Assembly: GCA_964020085.1 (NCBI GenBank)
Contig: OZ026598.1
Coordinates: forward strand, 12,751,016 to 12,815,015
Direction: 5' to 3'
Origin: Micromussa lordhowensis
Lineage: Eukaryota; Cnidaria; Anthozoa; Scleractinia; Lobophylliidae
DNA: 64,000 nucleotides
Part shown: piece by piece, positions 50,246 through 61,715 of the stretch
Numbering within the stretch: position 1 is the stretch's first letter
Layout: every line of letters begins with the position of its first letter
The notes under the pieces: model-generated
Seen by the model: only the letters and a program-made list of their open reading frames with translations
What the model was told of the DNA's origin: nothing
Database searches by the model: none
Translations under genes and position numbers: made by a program

Positions 50246-51935
50246 TGAATCCGCCTATAGCAACCACATATGTGTGGATTGTGTGTTCAGATACTACCGG
50301 ACAGTCGGGATGGTTTGATTTGTGAACAAAAACAGCAGAAAAGTGCCAGCTAATTCCGCGCATGGCGAACCATTGGGACTGCATTTCTCTGAAGCGCATG
50401 GGAAGTAATTTCATGGACCAGTCATTAATGACCATAATAGTCTGGTCATCTAACCGATCAAGTGTATCTTGTCTCGCTTGATCTTGTTGAAAAGTCCTCA
50501 ATGAATGAGCTTTCCAAGCAGCGATGCTGGAAACAGAGTGATATAAGTCCCACCTTGCTCTCTCCTTTTGCTTCTCACTCAAGTCCAGATCTCCATTTCT
50601 GAGAGTGTTGTCAATAGCTTTTAGAACATCTACAATACCCTTGCATCCTGGACATGCCTGGTTGTGATCGTGGCAACATTCACCTGAAAATTTCTCCTCG
50701 ACTGGATCCGATAGTGCAAGCACTACAGTGATCAGCACAAGGCTCTTCAGGTCCTAGATGACTCTTGTATATGCTTTTGAGATAATTCTTTCCAGCGCTT
50801 AACGATCGAAGGGTGTCTCGGGTCCAAGTTGCACCCGCACCATGTCCACCTAGATTCTCAACAATTGAGGCTATCGTCTCGAGTGCCTCTTCACCAGTCG
50901 TAGACGTATTGTCCAAACCATGCAAGGACTTTTGCTTTGACACACTACAAACCTCTAGCAGACGGAAACAGGTACGCTCCTTTAGAGGCTCCACACCATG
51001 TTCACGACACTCTTCATGGTAAAGGTAGATGATTTTCGACGCAGTCATTGTACGAATCACTGAAGGGATAGGGATCCTCTCACCTGAAGAAAGTTTCAAT
51101 GTTTTTATTCCAAAGGCTACGTCTTGGAGGAATGTGGACCTGGAAGAGAACTCGATAAAATCCCTAACTTTCTCCATATTCAATCTGCATCGAAAAAGCT
51201 CATTTCTTGTCTTTGGTTCTCCGCGTCCATGTTCTGACGCGTGCGTTCTAGCATTCTTTACTTGGCGTAATGAGATTCCTGGGAGAAGCTGCTGGAGTTC
51301 CGACTGAGAGAACTGTCACTTATGAGTGATAATATCTGAGTTTTTGTTAATCGATTTGAACATTCATTGTAAGCCAGTAAAATTGCTTCGAGTCGAACAT
51401 CGATTGTGATGTTGTTAATTTTGTGCTCAACAGAACAATGACGTTTGACCACTCCTTCCCAAAGCTGCTCCTGCTGTGAAGGAGCAATGGTGTTTAGTAC
51501 GTAAGAAACCACTTCGTCTGCTCTTATTAAGAATTCTTCCTTCAACGCCCCAGACAGTGCTTGCCACTTGCAGTCAACATAGTGGGGTAATGGGGTGAAC
51601 TTACCATCTGATATGACAGCCATTGCATTGTTTAGTGTCTCAAGGTTTCTTATCTTACGTTTGCCCTCTGGTAAGTACATGCTTACTTGTTCTTCCTGTG
51701 AAGAGCTGCTAGGGATAGAGAAAGCTGATCCAACGGATAGACGATAGTGCGCTGAAATGCGTGGTGGACGCAATTGCCTGGGTAAAGACTTTGGTGTTGA
51801 AACGAAAGCAGCTAGTTTCGTCACTGGATCTTCATGTCTCTCAATAGCTCGGGTGGCTGGAGCATCAACAATTAGAGTTCGGCATGAGCTGCAAATGGCT
51901 GAAAGGGTACAAGGAAAAGGATGATCAGAACACAC
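48502..51935 (-). pseudogene. Transposase of TTAA copy 2, interrupted
   Basis: From high to low coordinates, segments match the copy-1 transposase: N-terminal part (51,935 to 51,258), then 51,183 to 50,680 with FLQDVAFGIKTLKLSSGERI and GLDNTSTTGEEAL, then 50,738 to 50,178 with ECCHDHNQACPGC and IMVINDWSMKLLPMRF. The C-terminal part (about 49,857 to 48,502) has LRSDNAGCYH, FSDPQSGKDLCDR, a zinc-finger-like CLEPACIATF and a SAP-like end. The gap 49,858 to 50,260 may be an intron. Frame breaks near 51,200 and 50,700 indicate decay. All three putative catalytic blocks remain, so comparison with copy 1 defines the family. Confidence 0.7.
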
Positions 51936-53147
51936 GCCGGCGATGAAAAAAATGAGACACCTTCAAGCAAATAGTCTTTTGTAAATTACGATCGGTTTTC
52001 GAGCTTGGAAACAATACAAAAAAGCAACTTTATTTTCTTGGTGAAAGAGCTGTTTTTTTTTTCACAAAAAGTTGCGTTAATTGATGTAATGAACGCAAGG
52101 TTCATCCGTCTGGCTTTGATAGCTAGTCCTTACCAGTTAGAGTTTGGAAGAACAGTGCCACCCCTGAGTATCATGGGCAGAAATAAGAAAACATAGATAC
52201 ATTACATATTTACCTATATTTATATAGCAACGGCAACGCCAGTGTTCCTGTAGATTCCCTCCGCCGTGAATTGTTTCACACGCCTCTTGCGGGTGAATGC
52301 TTGAGACACTTTTTTTACACGTGATGGTGCTTTTTCTTCTTGGCATGAATGACAACATTTATCCTACAGCAAAATGCGCAAGTTAACAACATACCGTGTC
52401 TAACGTAAGTAATTCCGGATTGAGGGGTGTAGGAGTTCACTAGCATATTTTCAAAGATGTTTCTTCGACAAAACCAGCAAATATAGGAAAACGGTAAAGT
52501 TTCATGCTCGAATTGTGATTGCATAATAAGCGTCTGCACAGGTAAAGCTGAATGTAAACAAACAGAGCGACCAGAAGAAAAACAGTCTTCAAGTTATTCT
52601 TATCGTTGTTTTTGGTTCACGACATTGCTGCGATAAAATAACTGTACTTTTACCTTTAAAATTTGGGATTTTAGTCAACCCTTTTCCCTTTCTATGAACA
52701 ACTTGTTGAATGTTTGCAAGAACCAAGCAAATTACCTCGGGAATTCTTCGTCACAAACAAACAATTTGAGACGACAATATTGTAAAATATCGTGGTCTCT
52801 GTTCAATAAAAGAGTCCACTGGATCGCGATAAAAGCCATTTGTGTGCGTGCATGATCCCTAACTGATATTTTGAATCACCTGTAGCTTTGGTATGACCAG
52901 GTCTTCCTCTTGCCCTGGACGCACCTGACCCCTTGTACTTTTCCTTCAACCATTCAGCCATGTCTATCTCGCAGTACAACAAAGGCACCATTCCTGTTCC
53001 GTGCGCAGCCCATGATGTGGCACCGCACTGATCACTTACCCCTCCAAAGGAACAAAGTGCCATCGTGAAGTTACCCTCGAATTTCTTACACCTGACAAAA
53101 CATGCCCGCGAAACGGAAGAAGAACGGGAACTCGGTCCAGTCTCCAC
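51936..53147 (-). other. 5' region of TTAA copy-2 transposase with candidate first exon
   Basis: A minus-strand frame at 53,147 to 52,870 contains GRPGHTKATGDSKYQLGIMH, corresponding to GRPGRSQRG in the copy-1 5' exon, preceded by Cys-rich sequence (CFVRCKKFEG, LCSFGGVSDQCGA). The exon borders are uncertain. Between 51,936 and 52,870 nothing else is supported and the stretch is probably intronic. Confidence 0.4.
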
Positions 53148-53679
53148 TCTCTCCTACTTTCAAAATGGCGGGCCAGTTGATATATATCATCTCAATACAA
53201 GGCCTTGTTTGGTTATTGTATTTGCAACAAAGTTTTACTATCCAGCTCTCCTAACTGGGCATTCCTTCTGGACGGATGGTTTCATTTACTCCGCTCAAAA
53301 GGACTCTGAAATAACGGGTCACATCGACACTGCTATAAACTGGAGCTCGTATGTTTGTAATGTATCTACATGTATGTATGCATGATCATGCTCCTTTACT
53401 GGTGGGTATTTACAAGAACTATGCAGGCTGTTAACAAACATAGATTATATCCTAACAAACGTTTTTGGCCTGACAAAATATGGAGATTTTCCATGCTTGG
53501 AGCAACGAAGAAGAATTATGACATTGAGACTGAATATAAATCAATGAAAAATTCAAGCATCGTTTAAAAACATCGTTACATCTGGGTAAGACCTTCATCA
53601 TTTGTGCTGTTTGATGGGTACTAACTTTTGAAAAAAAAAAACATTATCCTTTGTTTTGCCAAATCAAGGTGTTTGTTGT

Positions 53680-54388
53680 GCTAATCAAAGGCCTTTTAAG
53701 AGCAATTGTAAGGTAGGAATCATAGTATTTCTACACAATGAAACTGATTGGGCTTTTACAATTCATTTTCACTCGCCGAACACAGAATAGGGGCTTTATG
53801 TCAGCAATTTGGTTTGTTAAGGCATGAATTATGATCAAAGTTCCATTTTGAATGGCCTTAGAGGGGCATGGAGTGTTTGTGGCAAAAATTCAGCAAACCT
53901 CGATAAGCCAAATTTTTCTCAACTGATTTTGATAACTGGGTCACTAAAGTAAATAATGGTATAGGTACGGAAGTTATGAAAGAATGCAGTCAGATATACT
54001 GATTTTTTGAAAAATGGCAATTTTGGGTTGTAATTTTGACATCAATTTTTGCCAAACTCTAGCCCCACGCTCCTCTCTGTCAAATACCTTGAGGACAAAG
54101 TTACATGCATGAAATGAAAGGTCTATTATAGTAGAGTTCATGGTCAAATTCATTTGGCAGCACAATTTACCAATTGCGTTTTATGGCACTTTCAAAATGT
54201 CCCCTGGAAGGCTGGGTTTTTGGTGCTCAAAGGACAAAAAATGACACCCCCCCCCCCCCTGAAACTCCAAAACTAAAACCAAATTGGCTTTTGAAATATC
54301 TCATTGCACCCAACTTCTGTGCCAAGTTTCAGCCAAATCGGTTGACCACAACTTTTGGCCCCTGGAACACTTTCTCAGACAATGTAAC
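53680..54388 (-). repeat. Right terminal inverted repeat of TTAA transposon copy 2
   Basis: Reverse complement of 46,770 to 47,490. A run of 15 C (54,247 to 54,261) replaces the shorter G run of the left repeat. Confidence 0.88.
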
Positions 54389-54570
54389 TTAAGTGCATGC
54401 ATTATTAATTTTGAAATATATTGACATGTTTATGGAAAATGTAGCAGTGTGATTTTTTGATGATGAAACAAAAGAAGCAATGTCTTAAACACGACTTTTA
54501 AAACCATTATTACTTTTAAAATTTCTCTGCGGCATGCTTACTTGCGAAATATGTAGCAGTATGATTATTT

Positions 54571-54683
54571 GAAAGTGAAGAATGATCATCGCAGTATATT
54601 TTCCAATTTAAGCAATTGGAAAGAAGAAGCCTGAAAAAAATCAGGGATTCAACGGGATTCGAACCCGTGACCTCCGCGATACC
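54571..54683 (-). repeat. Solo tRNA-derived SINE copy
   Basis: Same sequence as one arm of the hairpin at 47,781 to 47,899, with the B-box GGTTCGAATCCC on the minus strand (about 54,666 to 54,655). It is truncated before an A-box. Confidence 0.75.
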
Positions 54684-55330
54684 ATGACAACGGTTTTGCT
54701 GCTGGTGCTGTGTCAATAAAAACAGAAATTCCCAGTTTTGTCTTAAAACAAGAACCATCTACCCTGCCCAATCTAATGATGGCAGTGAAGCCAATATAAG
54801 AACTATGTCTGTTCCAAGTAGGACCCTTTGGCTCACTTTAGAGATTGCAAATGGGGATATTTACTTTTTTGACCGAGAGAGACTGGAGCCAAAAGAGTTG
54901 CTATGGCAACAGCATTAAGGGTGTCATTTTGTTTCTTTTTTGATGCACATTTGTGGTGCCAAGTTTCAAGAACACTGCTTCAATAATTCCAGAGATATCG
55001 TTTATTCAGTATTTTCCACTTTTAGTTGCAAACAATATGACGTCATCACTGATCTAATTTGCATAATAGAAAAACCTCAATAACTCTAAAACGAAAAAAG
55101 ATATTTCAAAAAGAAAAACACTATTCTTCTGTATTTTGAAAGGCCTTTCAAATAAGCACAAATTATTTTCGAGTTATTTTTTTGTAAAAGAATATCCTTA
55201 GTCGGCGCGTCGAGTATGTTGTGGACGGGTCAATGGATCAGAGAGTCAGTGAGTGAGTCTAGCGAGTGAGAGATGTAAGTATGTCACACCAATCAGATCG
55301 GATCTACTATAAACAGCCAATGAAATTTCT
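54684..55330. other. No gene seen
   Basis: AT-rich intergenic sequence without a recognisable family. Confidence 0.35.
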
Positions 55331-55705
55331 TGTTAGTTACAAAGGTAACTTGATATTTTTGTTTTTCACAAGGAGTAAATTCAATTAGACGTCACGCATC
55401 GTTGCTTCTAGTTCTTACGAAAGGTTTTAGAGCATACGAGACTATTTTGATTTGAAAGAGTTCGAACATTTACAATAGGTACAGGTAACGGTTGCTGTGT
55501 TCTTGTTGCGTGCAAATATAACGAGATATTTTTATTTTTTAGTTACAAAGGGTAATTTGACACTTGTTTTTCACAAGGGAGTAAATTCAATTAGAGCTGG
55601 CAAATCATCACCACTTGTTCCCACGAGATGCTTGCTATTTTTAGTTACAAATGGTAATTTGACACTTTTGTTTTTCATATGGGAATGAATTAAATTAGAC
55701 TGTCA
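55331..55705 (+). repeat. Three diverged direct repeats
   Basis: Copies begin near 55,333, 55,540 and 55,640 with TTAGTTACAAA(G/T)GGTAA, then TTTGTTTTTCACAAGG and GTAAATTCAATTAGA. Units differ in spacing, so this is a degenerate array. Confidence 0.7.
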
Positions 55706-56269
55706 ACTTGTCAGAGGTGTTTTTTTCTCTTTCTTTTTTCGGTATTAAAACATCATCTGCCAATACTCCATGTTTTATTATGGAAGCACGAAATACACAT
55801 ATATCGCTTGCTCCTCTACAAAGAAAAAATTCACAGCCCTTTCTTTGCGCACCAACTCAAAAACCTACCCGAAAACAATCACCCATTCTCTCTCGTTAAA
55901 ATAAACAACACCAAGACCTTCACTTCGCCTCTTTCCACTCTCAACATAAATCAGGCGGCCAGACTTTTAAACCAAAATTGAAAGGCCTACTATTCGTTTA
56001 TCTTAGAGATTTAAGATCGTATGTATATCAAAAATTCTCACTTTCTTTCGTGCTGTGCATCGTAGCCAAAAACACTTGTCAAATTAACTAAATTGTCACT
56101 GTAAACACTCCCTTAAATGCTCCTATCTTCATAACCTTTTAATTAAAAAAATAACTCTTGCACGCCTTGCGTGCCTATGTTTCACTTCATAGGCACTTTA
56201 ACATAATGGACTATAACTTAAGGTAACTAGATATGATTTACAATCACTAAACATAATTCACCTGGACTA
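55706..56269. other. No gene seen
   Basis: No coding or RNA signal recognised. Confidence 0.35.
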
Positions 56270-57235
56270 CGCATCGTTCACCGTAATTACCCATGATTCA
56301 CCATCACAACCCATCGCTCACCATCACTACCCATTATTCACAATCACTACCGATCATTCACCATCAGTAGCCATCGTTCACCATCAGTAGCCATTCACCA
56401 TCAATTGTCATCATTCACCATCACTACCCATCGCTCACCATCACTACCCATCATTCACAATCACTACCCATCATTCACTATCGCTACTCCTCATTCACCA
56501 TCACTACCCATCGCTCACCATCACTACCCATCATTCACAATCACTACTCACTCACCATCACTAGACGGCATCATTCGCCATTAATACTCATTCACCATCA
56601 CTACCCATCATTCACCATCACTATCCATCATTTACCATTAGTACTACCGGCATCAGTCAGACAACTAAATAGTTAGCTTCACCTCGTTGAAATTGCTTCA
56701 ATAAGTTCACTTGCCTCAATACGTTTATCTATATTTCTATATTTTACCTATCTACTTTGTTGTAATAAACTCGTGGTACATTTAAATAGGAATTGTACGG
56801 ATTTTATGGAACCAAATTTTCACTTTTTGATACAGCTAGTAAAGCTTCGTGTTTAAATAAAAGATTCCATCCATCACTGGCCAACATTCAACGTCACTAC
56901 CCATCATTCACCATCACTACCCATCATTCGCCATGACTACCTATTATTAACCATCACTACCCATCATTCACCATCAATAGCCATCATTCACCATCAATAC
57001 CCATCATTTACCATCACTACACATCATTCACCATCTATACCATCATTTACTAACAGCAACCATAAATATCCATCATTCGCCATGACTAGCTATCATTCAG
57101 CATCAAAAGCCAGCATTCACCATCGCTACACATCATTCACTATCGAAAGCCATCCTTGACCATCACTACCATTATTCACCATCACTAGCCATCATTCACC
57201 ATCACTACACATCATCCATCATCCATTCACCATCC
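56270..57235 (+). repeat. 20-bp minisatellite in two blocks
   Basis: Units of the form CCATCATTCACCATCACTAC recur at about 56,275 to 56,645 and 56,878 to 57,235 with frequent point changes, separated by roughly 230 bp of unique sequence. There are no spacers between units, so it is not a CRISPR array. Confidence 0.9.
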
Positions 57236-57246
57236 ATCCGTAGCAA

Positions 57247-57741
57247 TTGGCGGACGCATGTGGTTTTGATTGCTCTTTTTTCACTGGCGTTTCGAGTCAA
57301 AATAACGAACGACATGGATATCTTTCGGTCACAAAGACTGGCCATAGGGTTAAGTTTAAATGGCTTGGAGAAATCGAAGAGCTGAAGCTTTTTGTTAACG
57401 CTGATCTGAAAATTTTGACAACACAGAGTTACATAACCAACAATGGCGGGTTTCATACCTTGAAAGCTGAGGGCATTTCAATCAGTTTCTACCCTGGCAC
57501 GAAAACACTCAACGTGCAAGGCTCCAAGTCTGGAATTATCGCAAAGAAGCTACTGGATATCGCAAATACAAATGCTGAGAGACATGACACAACTCCAGTT
57601 ACAGACTTCGCAAATAAATTCTTCGAAACCGAGCGCGAGCAACAAGAAGATAACGAAAAAGAAGCGGATGAAACTGAAATTGCCGACATAAGACCTGGAG
57701 ACGTGGACGGAAAAGATCCTTCCAGGTGTGCAGAAAAATAA
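57247..57741 (+). pseudogene. LINE-associated ORF1-like fragment
   Basis: The open frame includes GHRVKFKWLGEIEELKLFVN, NGGFHTLKAEGISISFYPGT and KTLNVQGSKSG, a beta-rich single-strand-binding-like module found upstream of LINE reverse transcriptases in cnidarian repeats, then an acidic coiled-coil tail. No ATG fits the domain start. RT sequence follows at 58,080, so this is the 5' part of a decayed non-LTR element. Confidence 0.5.
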
Positions 57742-58079
57742 GATGTTGCAATCCACGAACTTAGCGATAAATTTTGCTATGAAATCGGCATACTAAGATC
57801 AGAGATCTCCGAACTCAGAAATTCAACGACACCATCGAAACCTTTGGAGGAAAGTAGTCCCCAGATGGAAAACAATAGCCACAAGACCTTGAGAAGCGCT
57901 AATAACGCTTTAAGACAAGAGGCAAAAGCTCTACAAGACGAAAATAACAGTTTATTACAGCTCTCCGGCTTCTAAACGGCGAAATTGGACCAATTCTTGC
58001 TACAAACCTTCCTGTGTCGACCATAAATGCAGAAGACTACTTAAAATGAGAACCATCCTCTTTTGAATTTGCTGAAAGT

Positions 58080-58620
58080 AAATCGTCGAGAGTTCTCAAG
58101 TTAGACTAAATTAGATATCACCAAAGCAACTGGATTGGATCAAATTTCAAATAAAGTCCAGCTAGCTGCTCCAGTCATCTCTGAAAAATAACGGATCTAT
58201 TTAACCTTTCTCTTAAAAGTGGAGAATACCCCGATGACTGGAAGCTGGCAAAAGTTTCCCCTGTATTTAAATCAGGTGAACGCAACGATCCAAATAACTA
58301 CAGACCAATATCAGTCTTATCAACTATATCTCCAGAGTTTCGAAAAGCTAGTCTACGAACAAACATATAACTATTTAATTAAAGAAAAATATTAGATTCT
58401 CGTTAATCTGGCTTTAGATCTCTCCACTCAACAGTAACCGCTCTTCTTGATCCTTCCAGTCAGTGGTGTTTTAATATTGATGGGGGACTGATTAGTGGAA
58501 TATTATTCTTAGATCTTAAGAAAGCCTTTGTCACAGTAGACCACAAACTTTTACTAACGGAATTAGAGTATATTGGAATTCACAACCACGCCTTAGAATG
58601 GTTTAAGGTGGTTCGGAATA
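58080..58620 (+). pseudogene. Decayed non-LTR reverse transcriptase
   Basis: In three frames the segment shows TKATGLDQIS, YPDDWKLAKVSPVFKSGERN, NDPNNYRPISVLSTIS, FEKLVYEQ, SGFRSLHSTVTALL and LFLDLKKAFVTVDHKLL, the fingers and palm start of Jockey/CR1-like RTs. Catalytic motif C is absent. Many frameshifts; inactive. Confidence 0.75.
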
Positions 58621-58889
58621 GTTTAATGGCGCGCGCAAACTGGGTTCTAATCTCGCGCGCGGCGCGGTTTTTAAAACCCACGAAGCCAAGTAAACAAATA
58701 TGGCAAGAAGCTAAAAAGACTTCGTAGGCTGCGTGGCACTTGTTACTACATAAATAAAAGTGATCAATGTTGGTGGAAGTGCCAAAATCTTAACAAATGT
58801 CCAGACGTTTCGGGACTGTGCCCTTCATCAGTGGAATGTTCGTTATGAGTTGCGCCATGATTCCAGGTGTTGAATTTAAAATTTGAAAG

Positions 58890-59260
58890 TTGCGTTTTGC
58901 ACGCGCGCGCGAACTTCAAATGAAGTGAAAATCAGCATTGAGGCCGCGCGGCTGGCATGTCCCGAGTCGAAAGATGAGACGCATCTCCTGCCTTTTCCTC
59001 TGTTTGTTCCCTTCGCAGAGTTTAATCCCACCGACCAGTGCGTCGTCTGCCGTATGTCCGTTAGAACTGAAATTCGCATTCTTGTTAATGCTTCGGAGAG
59101 GCTCACCAAAACGTTCCCTCGGAGTGTGCCCAGTCTCGCCGATGTAAATGGCAGGGCAGCGACGGCAGGAGATGCAGTAAATCAGACCAGAGGACAAACA
59201 AGTGAAGGAGTCTGTAATAGATACGTGATCCTTTGGCCCCAGAAGATCAAAAGTAGTTAT
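58890..59260 (-). pseudogene. Penelope-like GIY-YIG endonuclease fragment
   Basis: On the minus strand LIYCISCRRCPAIYIGETGH carries the GIY-YIG core preceded by the Cys motif of Penelope-like elements, followed by RERFGEPLRSI, GHTADDALVGG and MRLIFRLGTCQPRGLN. It is the C-terminal domain of a Penelope RT; the RT part is missing or lies in other copies. The right-hand Polinton begins a few hundred bases beyond. Confidence 0.8.
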
Positions 59261-59510
59261 ATAGTTGGCGGTTTAAACACACTTTCCCAAATCTATATAC
59301 AATTACTGAATCAAACACAGAATCCAAGGTCAAATAAATTTTTCCAAGTCCATATCAATCACAAAATCAAGCCCACTTTTCCAAATCCATATCAAACACA
59401 AAATCCAATACCAAGGTCAAACAAAAAATCCAATACCAAGGTCAAACACGGAAATCAAATCCATAATTCAGTCAACTTATTCAGTCGGCTGAATCAAACA
59501 TGGAAAACAT
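59261..59510 (+). repeat. Short direct repeats at the Polinton border
   Basis: Copies of AATCCAATACCAAGGTCAAAC and TCCATATCAA(T/A)CACAAAATC recur between 59,330 and 59,450. They lie just outside or at the terminus of the right Polinton. Confidence 0.5.
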
Positions 59511-59525
59511 AAAATCCTAGGTGCT

Positions 59526-59597
59526 ATGCAAATATCTACCAATGCAGGTGATAAATTATGTATAACACCCACAGCTGCCATGCAAATATCAACCAAT
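59526..59597 (+). promoter_or_regulatory. Two octamer-CCAAT composite motifs
   Basis: ATGCAAATATCTACCAAT (59,526) and ATGCAAATATCAACCAAT (59,580) match the motif at 17,638 in the left Polinton with identical spacing. Octamer plus CCAAT is known from histone H2B promoters. Confidence 0.55.
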
Positions 59598-59716
59598 CAA
59601 TTTCTCACAACTGTTGCTGCTTTTATTCTCCTGCAGGAGAATAAAATTCACTCTCTTTTCATCATGGACAAGGCCGTGTCTTCTGCTGTGTCTTTGCTAT
59701 TTAAATCGATGTGTTC

Positions 59717-60251
59717 TTATGATTTTTTGATTGATTCGTTTTCTGATTCACTTTCTTCTGGAATGAAATTTAATTTTTTGTTTGAATTGATGTATTCCAT
59801 AATTTTTTTGATTGATTCATTGTGTGATTTTGGTACTAATTTGAATGGTAAATTGGTGTTAAAAACTTTTTTCAAGAAGTTTTTTGATTCATTGTTTGAT
59901 TCATCATCTGATTCATTTTCTGATTCATGGTCTGATTCATTTTCTTCAAGGACATGTAATTTATCAATTAATTCACACTTCAAAATTTCCAGTTTGTGTT
60001 CGAAATATCATTGAACATCAAATAAAATTGTTTGCTGAATACTCCATCGAATTCGTCATTGAATTCTTCTGAATCTTCTATTTTTTTATTTTGATCATTT
60101 AAATAATCATAAATTACATTTTTGTGATTTTCAATTGATTGTTTGTGCATTGTGTCTATGATTTCAACTAAACGTAATAAAGTTTCTTTTCAAATCTTTC
60201 AATTTTTCGTTCACATTTTTTTTAAAATAATCCTCGAATATTAAATCCATT
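59717..60251 (-). pseudogene. Acidic protein gene with two frameshifts, unknown
   Basis: ATG at 60,251 follows ATATAATATAAACA. The first frame stops after about 30 codons (near 60,165); the next carries KNVIYDYLNDQNKKIEDSEE and ends near 60,000; the third runs to 59,717 with NESDHESENESDDESNNESK repeats and KKIMEYINSNKKLNFIPEE. The charged, Ser/Glu/Asn-rich make-up suggests a disordered, possibly tegument-like protein. No family is recognised. Confidence 0.5.
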
Positions 60252-60284
60252 GTTTATATTATATATTATATATTATTTTTTTAA
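60252..60284. promoter_or_regulatory. Divergent TATA-rich promoter
   Basis: Repeated TATATTATATAT lies between ATGs at 60,251 (minus) and 60,285 (plus), the same start-adjacent arrangement as in the left Polinton. Confidence 0.45.
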
Positions 60285-60479
60285 ATGGAAATTACATGCA
60301 TTCATGATGTCGATCTTTCATTGTGTGACTTTCTCGGAAAATCAGATGTTATACAACAGGTGCTTCAGATTGTTATATTGGCCTATTGTTTTATATCACA
60401 AGACGATCATACGACTTTTTTAACCAATAGAAAGATAGCTACAAACTTACGAGATAAAAATATTTTTATAAGTTTGTAA
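60285..60479 (+). CDS. Small ORF of unknown function
   Basis: Sixty-four residues with a hydrophobic centre (VLQIVILAYCFIS) and a basic end. Its last part matches the decayed block at 16,614 in the left Polinton. After the stop another frame continues with a conserved-looking FVIYLEVCNILCGTLSEGSI, so the real gene may have been longer and is probably frameshifted near 60,470. Confidence 0.4.
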   Translation: MEITCIHDVDLSLCDFLGKSDVIQQVLQIVILAYCFISQDDHTTFLTNRKIATNLRDKNIFISL

Positions 60480-60638
60480 TTTACCTTGAAGTTTGTAATA
60501 TACTTTGTGGTACTCTATCAGAAGGCTCTATCAGAAGATTTTGGAGAAAAGACATCCTTTAAAGATGCTGTGGCGTTATGACTTCTTTGGATTTTTGCTT
60601 GTTGACTTGAAAATATAATCTTGTATGATATTATAGAA

Positions 60639-61198
60639 ATGAATTGTAATTATCAAATCCACGATGAATTGAAGAATATGGAAGAATGTACTTGTCCTTA
60701 TTGTGATCAACTATTAGTAGAAGTTAACAAAGCGGCTGAGTCATGTTGTGGTGAACAGGAGTTAGAGATCATTGATGGTATGAATACTTGTATAAATTGT
60801 GGTTTAGTTCATGGTAATTATTATACCACAGAGTCTTTTAACTTTTATGACAAAATGCATCTGATGCGACGGAAATCGGTTTATCATCGGAAATACCATA
60901 TTCAAAATGTGTTGGATAGTATATCTTTTAAGCATAATATCTGTTCAACTCATAAACAAAGAAAGCAGATCCACAAAGTATTCATTGAGATGGACAGTGT
61001 TTACATGAGGTTGAAAATGGACGCAAACGGATGATGAGTATCAAATATATTATCAAGCAATTATTCAAGATGCTTGGGCTTCCTTACAAAGATATCAGTG
61101 TAACGAAGTCGAAGAGGACATTAAAATCTTATGAACAATATTGGGAAAAGATTCAATTATTGATGGGTGATAGAATTCAGTCGATAGTTAACGTATGA
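60639..61198 (+). pseudogene. VLTF3-like late transcription factor, one frameshift
   Basis: The first frame (ATG 60,639 to stop 61,034) has paired Cys motifs CTCPYC and TCINCGLVHG (TFIIB/VLTF-type zinc ribbon), then SVYHRKYHIQNVLDSI. Near 61,027 the reading frame changes; the next carries MMSIKYIIKQLFKMLGLPY and SKRTLKSYEQYW and ends at 61,198. The pattern (zinc ribbon, YHRKYHI, KSKxTLxxYxxYW) fits the poxvirus VLTF3-like family of nucleocytoplasmic viruses, which drives late genes. A single indel breaks it. The family call is by eye. Confidence 0.55.
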
Positions 61199-61216
61199 AT
61201 TTTTCATCGTATTTTA

Positions 61217-61684
61217 TCAAATACTTGTCAACAATTGGACTGTGTTGTCTGTAACGTAATCATCAATGTTTTTCATTGTGTTGTAAATATGAGATGAATT
61301 GAAATTTCCACTTCTCATCATGTCTTTTATTTCATTCAGCAAATGTTGATAGCTTTGGTGGGCATATGTACAATTTTGGATCTTGAGATCAAGGTCTTTA
61401 TGCTTCATCCAACCCTGAATCAAAAGTGCTGCTGTACTGATTGCAATCAAACTAATGCCACCAGTTGCTAGACTGCTAGCGAAACCTCCAGATGCAAATA
61501 TGATAGACAGTGAGTTACCTAATAGTTTCCATTTTTTGAGGTGTTTCGATGCTTGTTTGTACGCCCAACACTTTTCATGATATGTACGGTAGTAAGATTT
61601 TAATTCTTCAATCTGTTCTTCCGTTAGTTCATCTGAAATATAATTCCAGTTGAATATATTCTTTCGTGGCTCTTTCATATACAT
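61217..61684 (-). CDS. Two-helix membrane protein, homologue of the left-Polinton protein
   Basis: A 155-residue protein aligning end to end with that at 17,101: FNWNYISDELTEEQIEELKS, YHEKCWAYKQASKH, the Gly/Ala/Ser hairpin GGFASSLATGGISLIAIS and LDLKIQNCTYAHQSYQHLL. Conservation of the hairpin and the NCTYA-x-QSYQHLL block indicates functional constraint. A second ATG two codons downstream (61,678) is also possible; TATATAAACA precedes the first. Probably a virion or host-membrane-acting protein. Confidence 0.7.
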   Translation of the reverse strand: MYMKEPRKNIFNWNYISDELTEEQIEELKSYYRTYHEKCWAYKQASKHLKKWKLLGNSLSIIFASGGFASSLATGGISLIAISTAALLIQGWMKHKDLDLKIQNCTYAHQSYQHLLNEIKDMMRSGNFNSSHIYNTMKNIDDYVTDNTVQLLTSI

Positions 61685-61715
61685 TGTTTATATATTTTTT
61701 ATATTTTGATTTTTT

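Larger units (their letters stand above)
46770..54388 (-). mobile_element. TTAA-flanked DNA transposon with long terminal repeats, copy 2 (decayed)
   Basis: TTAA at 46,766 to 46,769 and 54,389 to 54,392 brackets ends GTGTCATTGTCTGAGAAAG and, inverted, GTTACATTGTCTGAGAAAG. The terminal repeats are about 700 bp. Inside is a transposase gene of the same family as copy 1 but with different terminal repeats, so it is a related, distinct family member. It is interrupted by a pogo-like MITE carrying a SINE hairpin (47,526 to 48,304). Confidence 0.88.

Noticed and set aside
56270..57235. CRISPR-like array
   Set aside because: Units of 20 bp adjoin without unique spacers and drift gradually; the context is eukaryotic. 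It is a minisatellite.
59526..60014. 162-residue plus-strand ORF opposite the acidic gene
   Set aside because: It is antisense to the Ser/Glu/Asn repeat gene; its Ser/Asp/Phe repeats mirror that repeat, and it spans the octamer-CCAAT sites.
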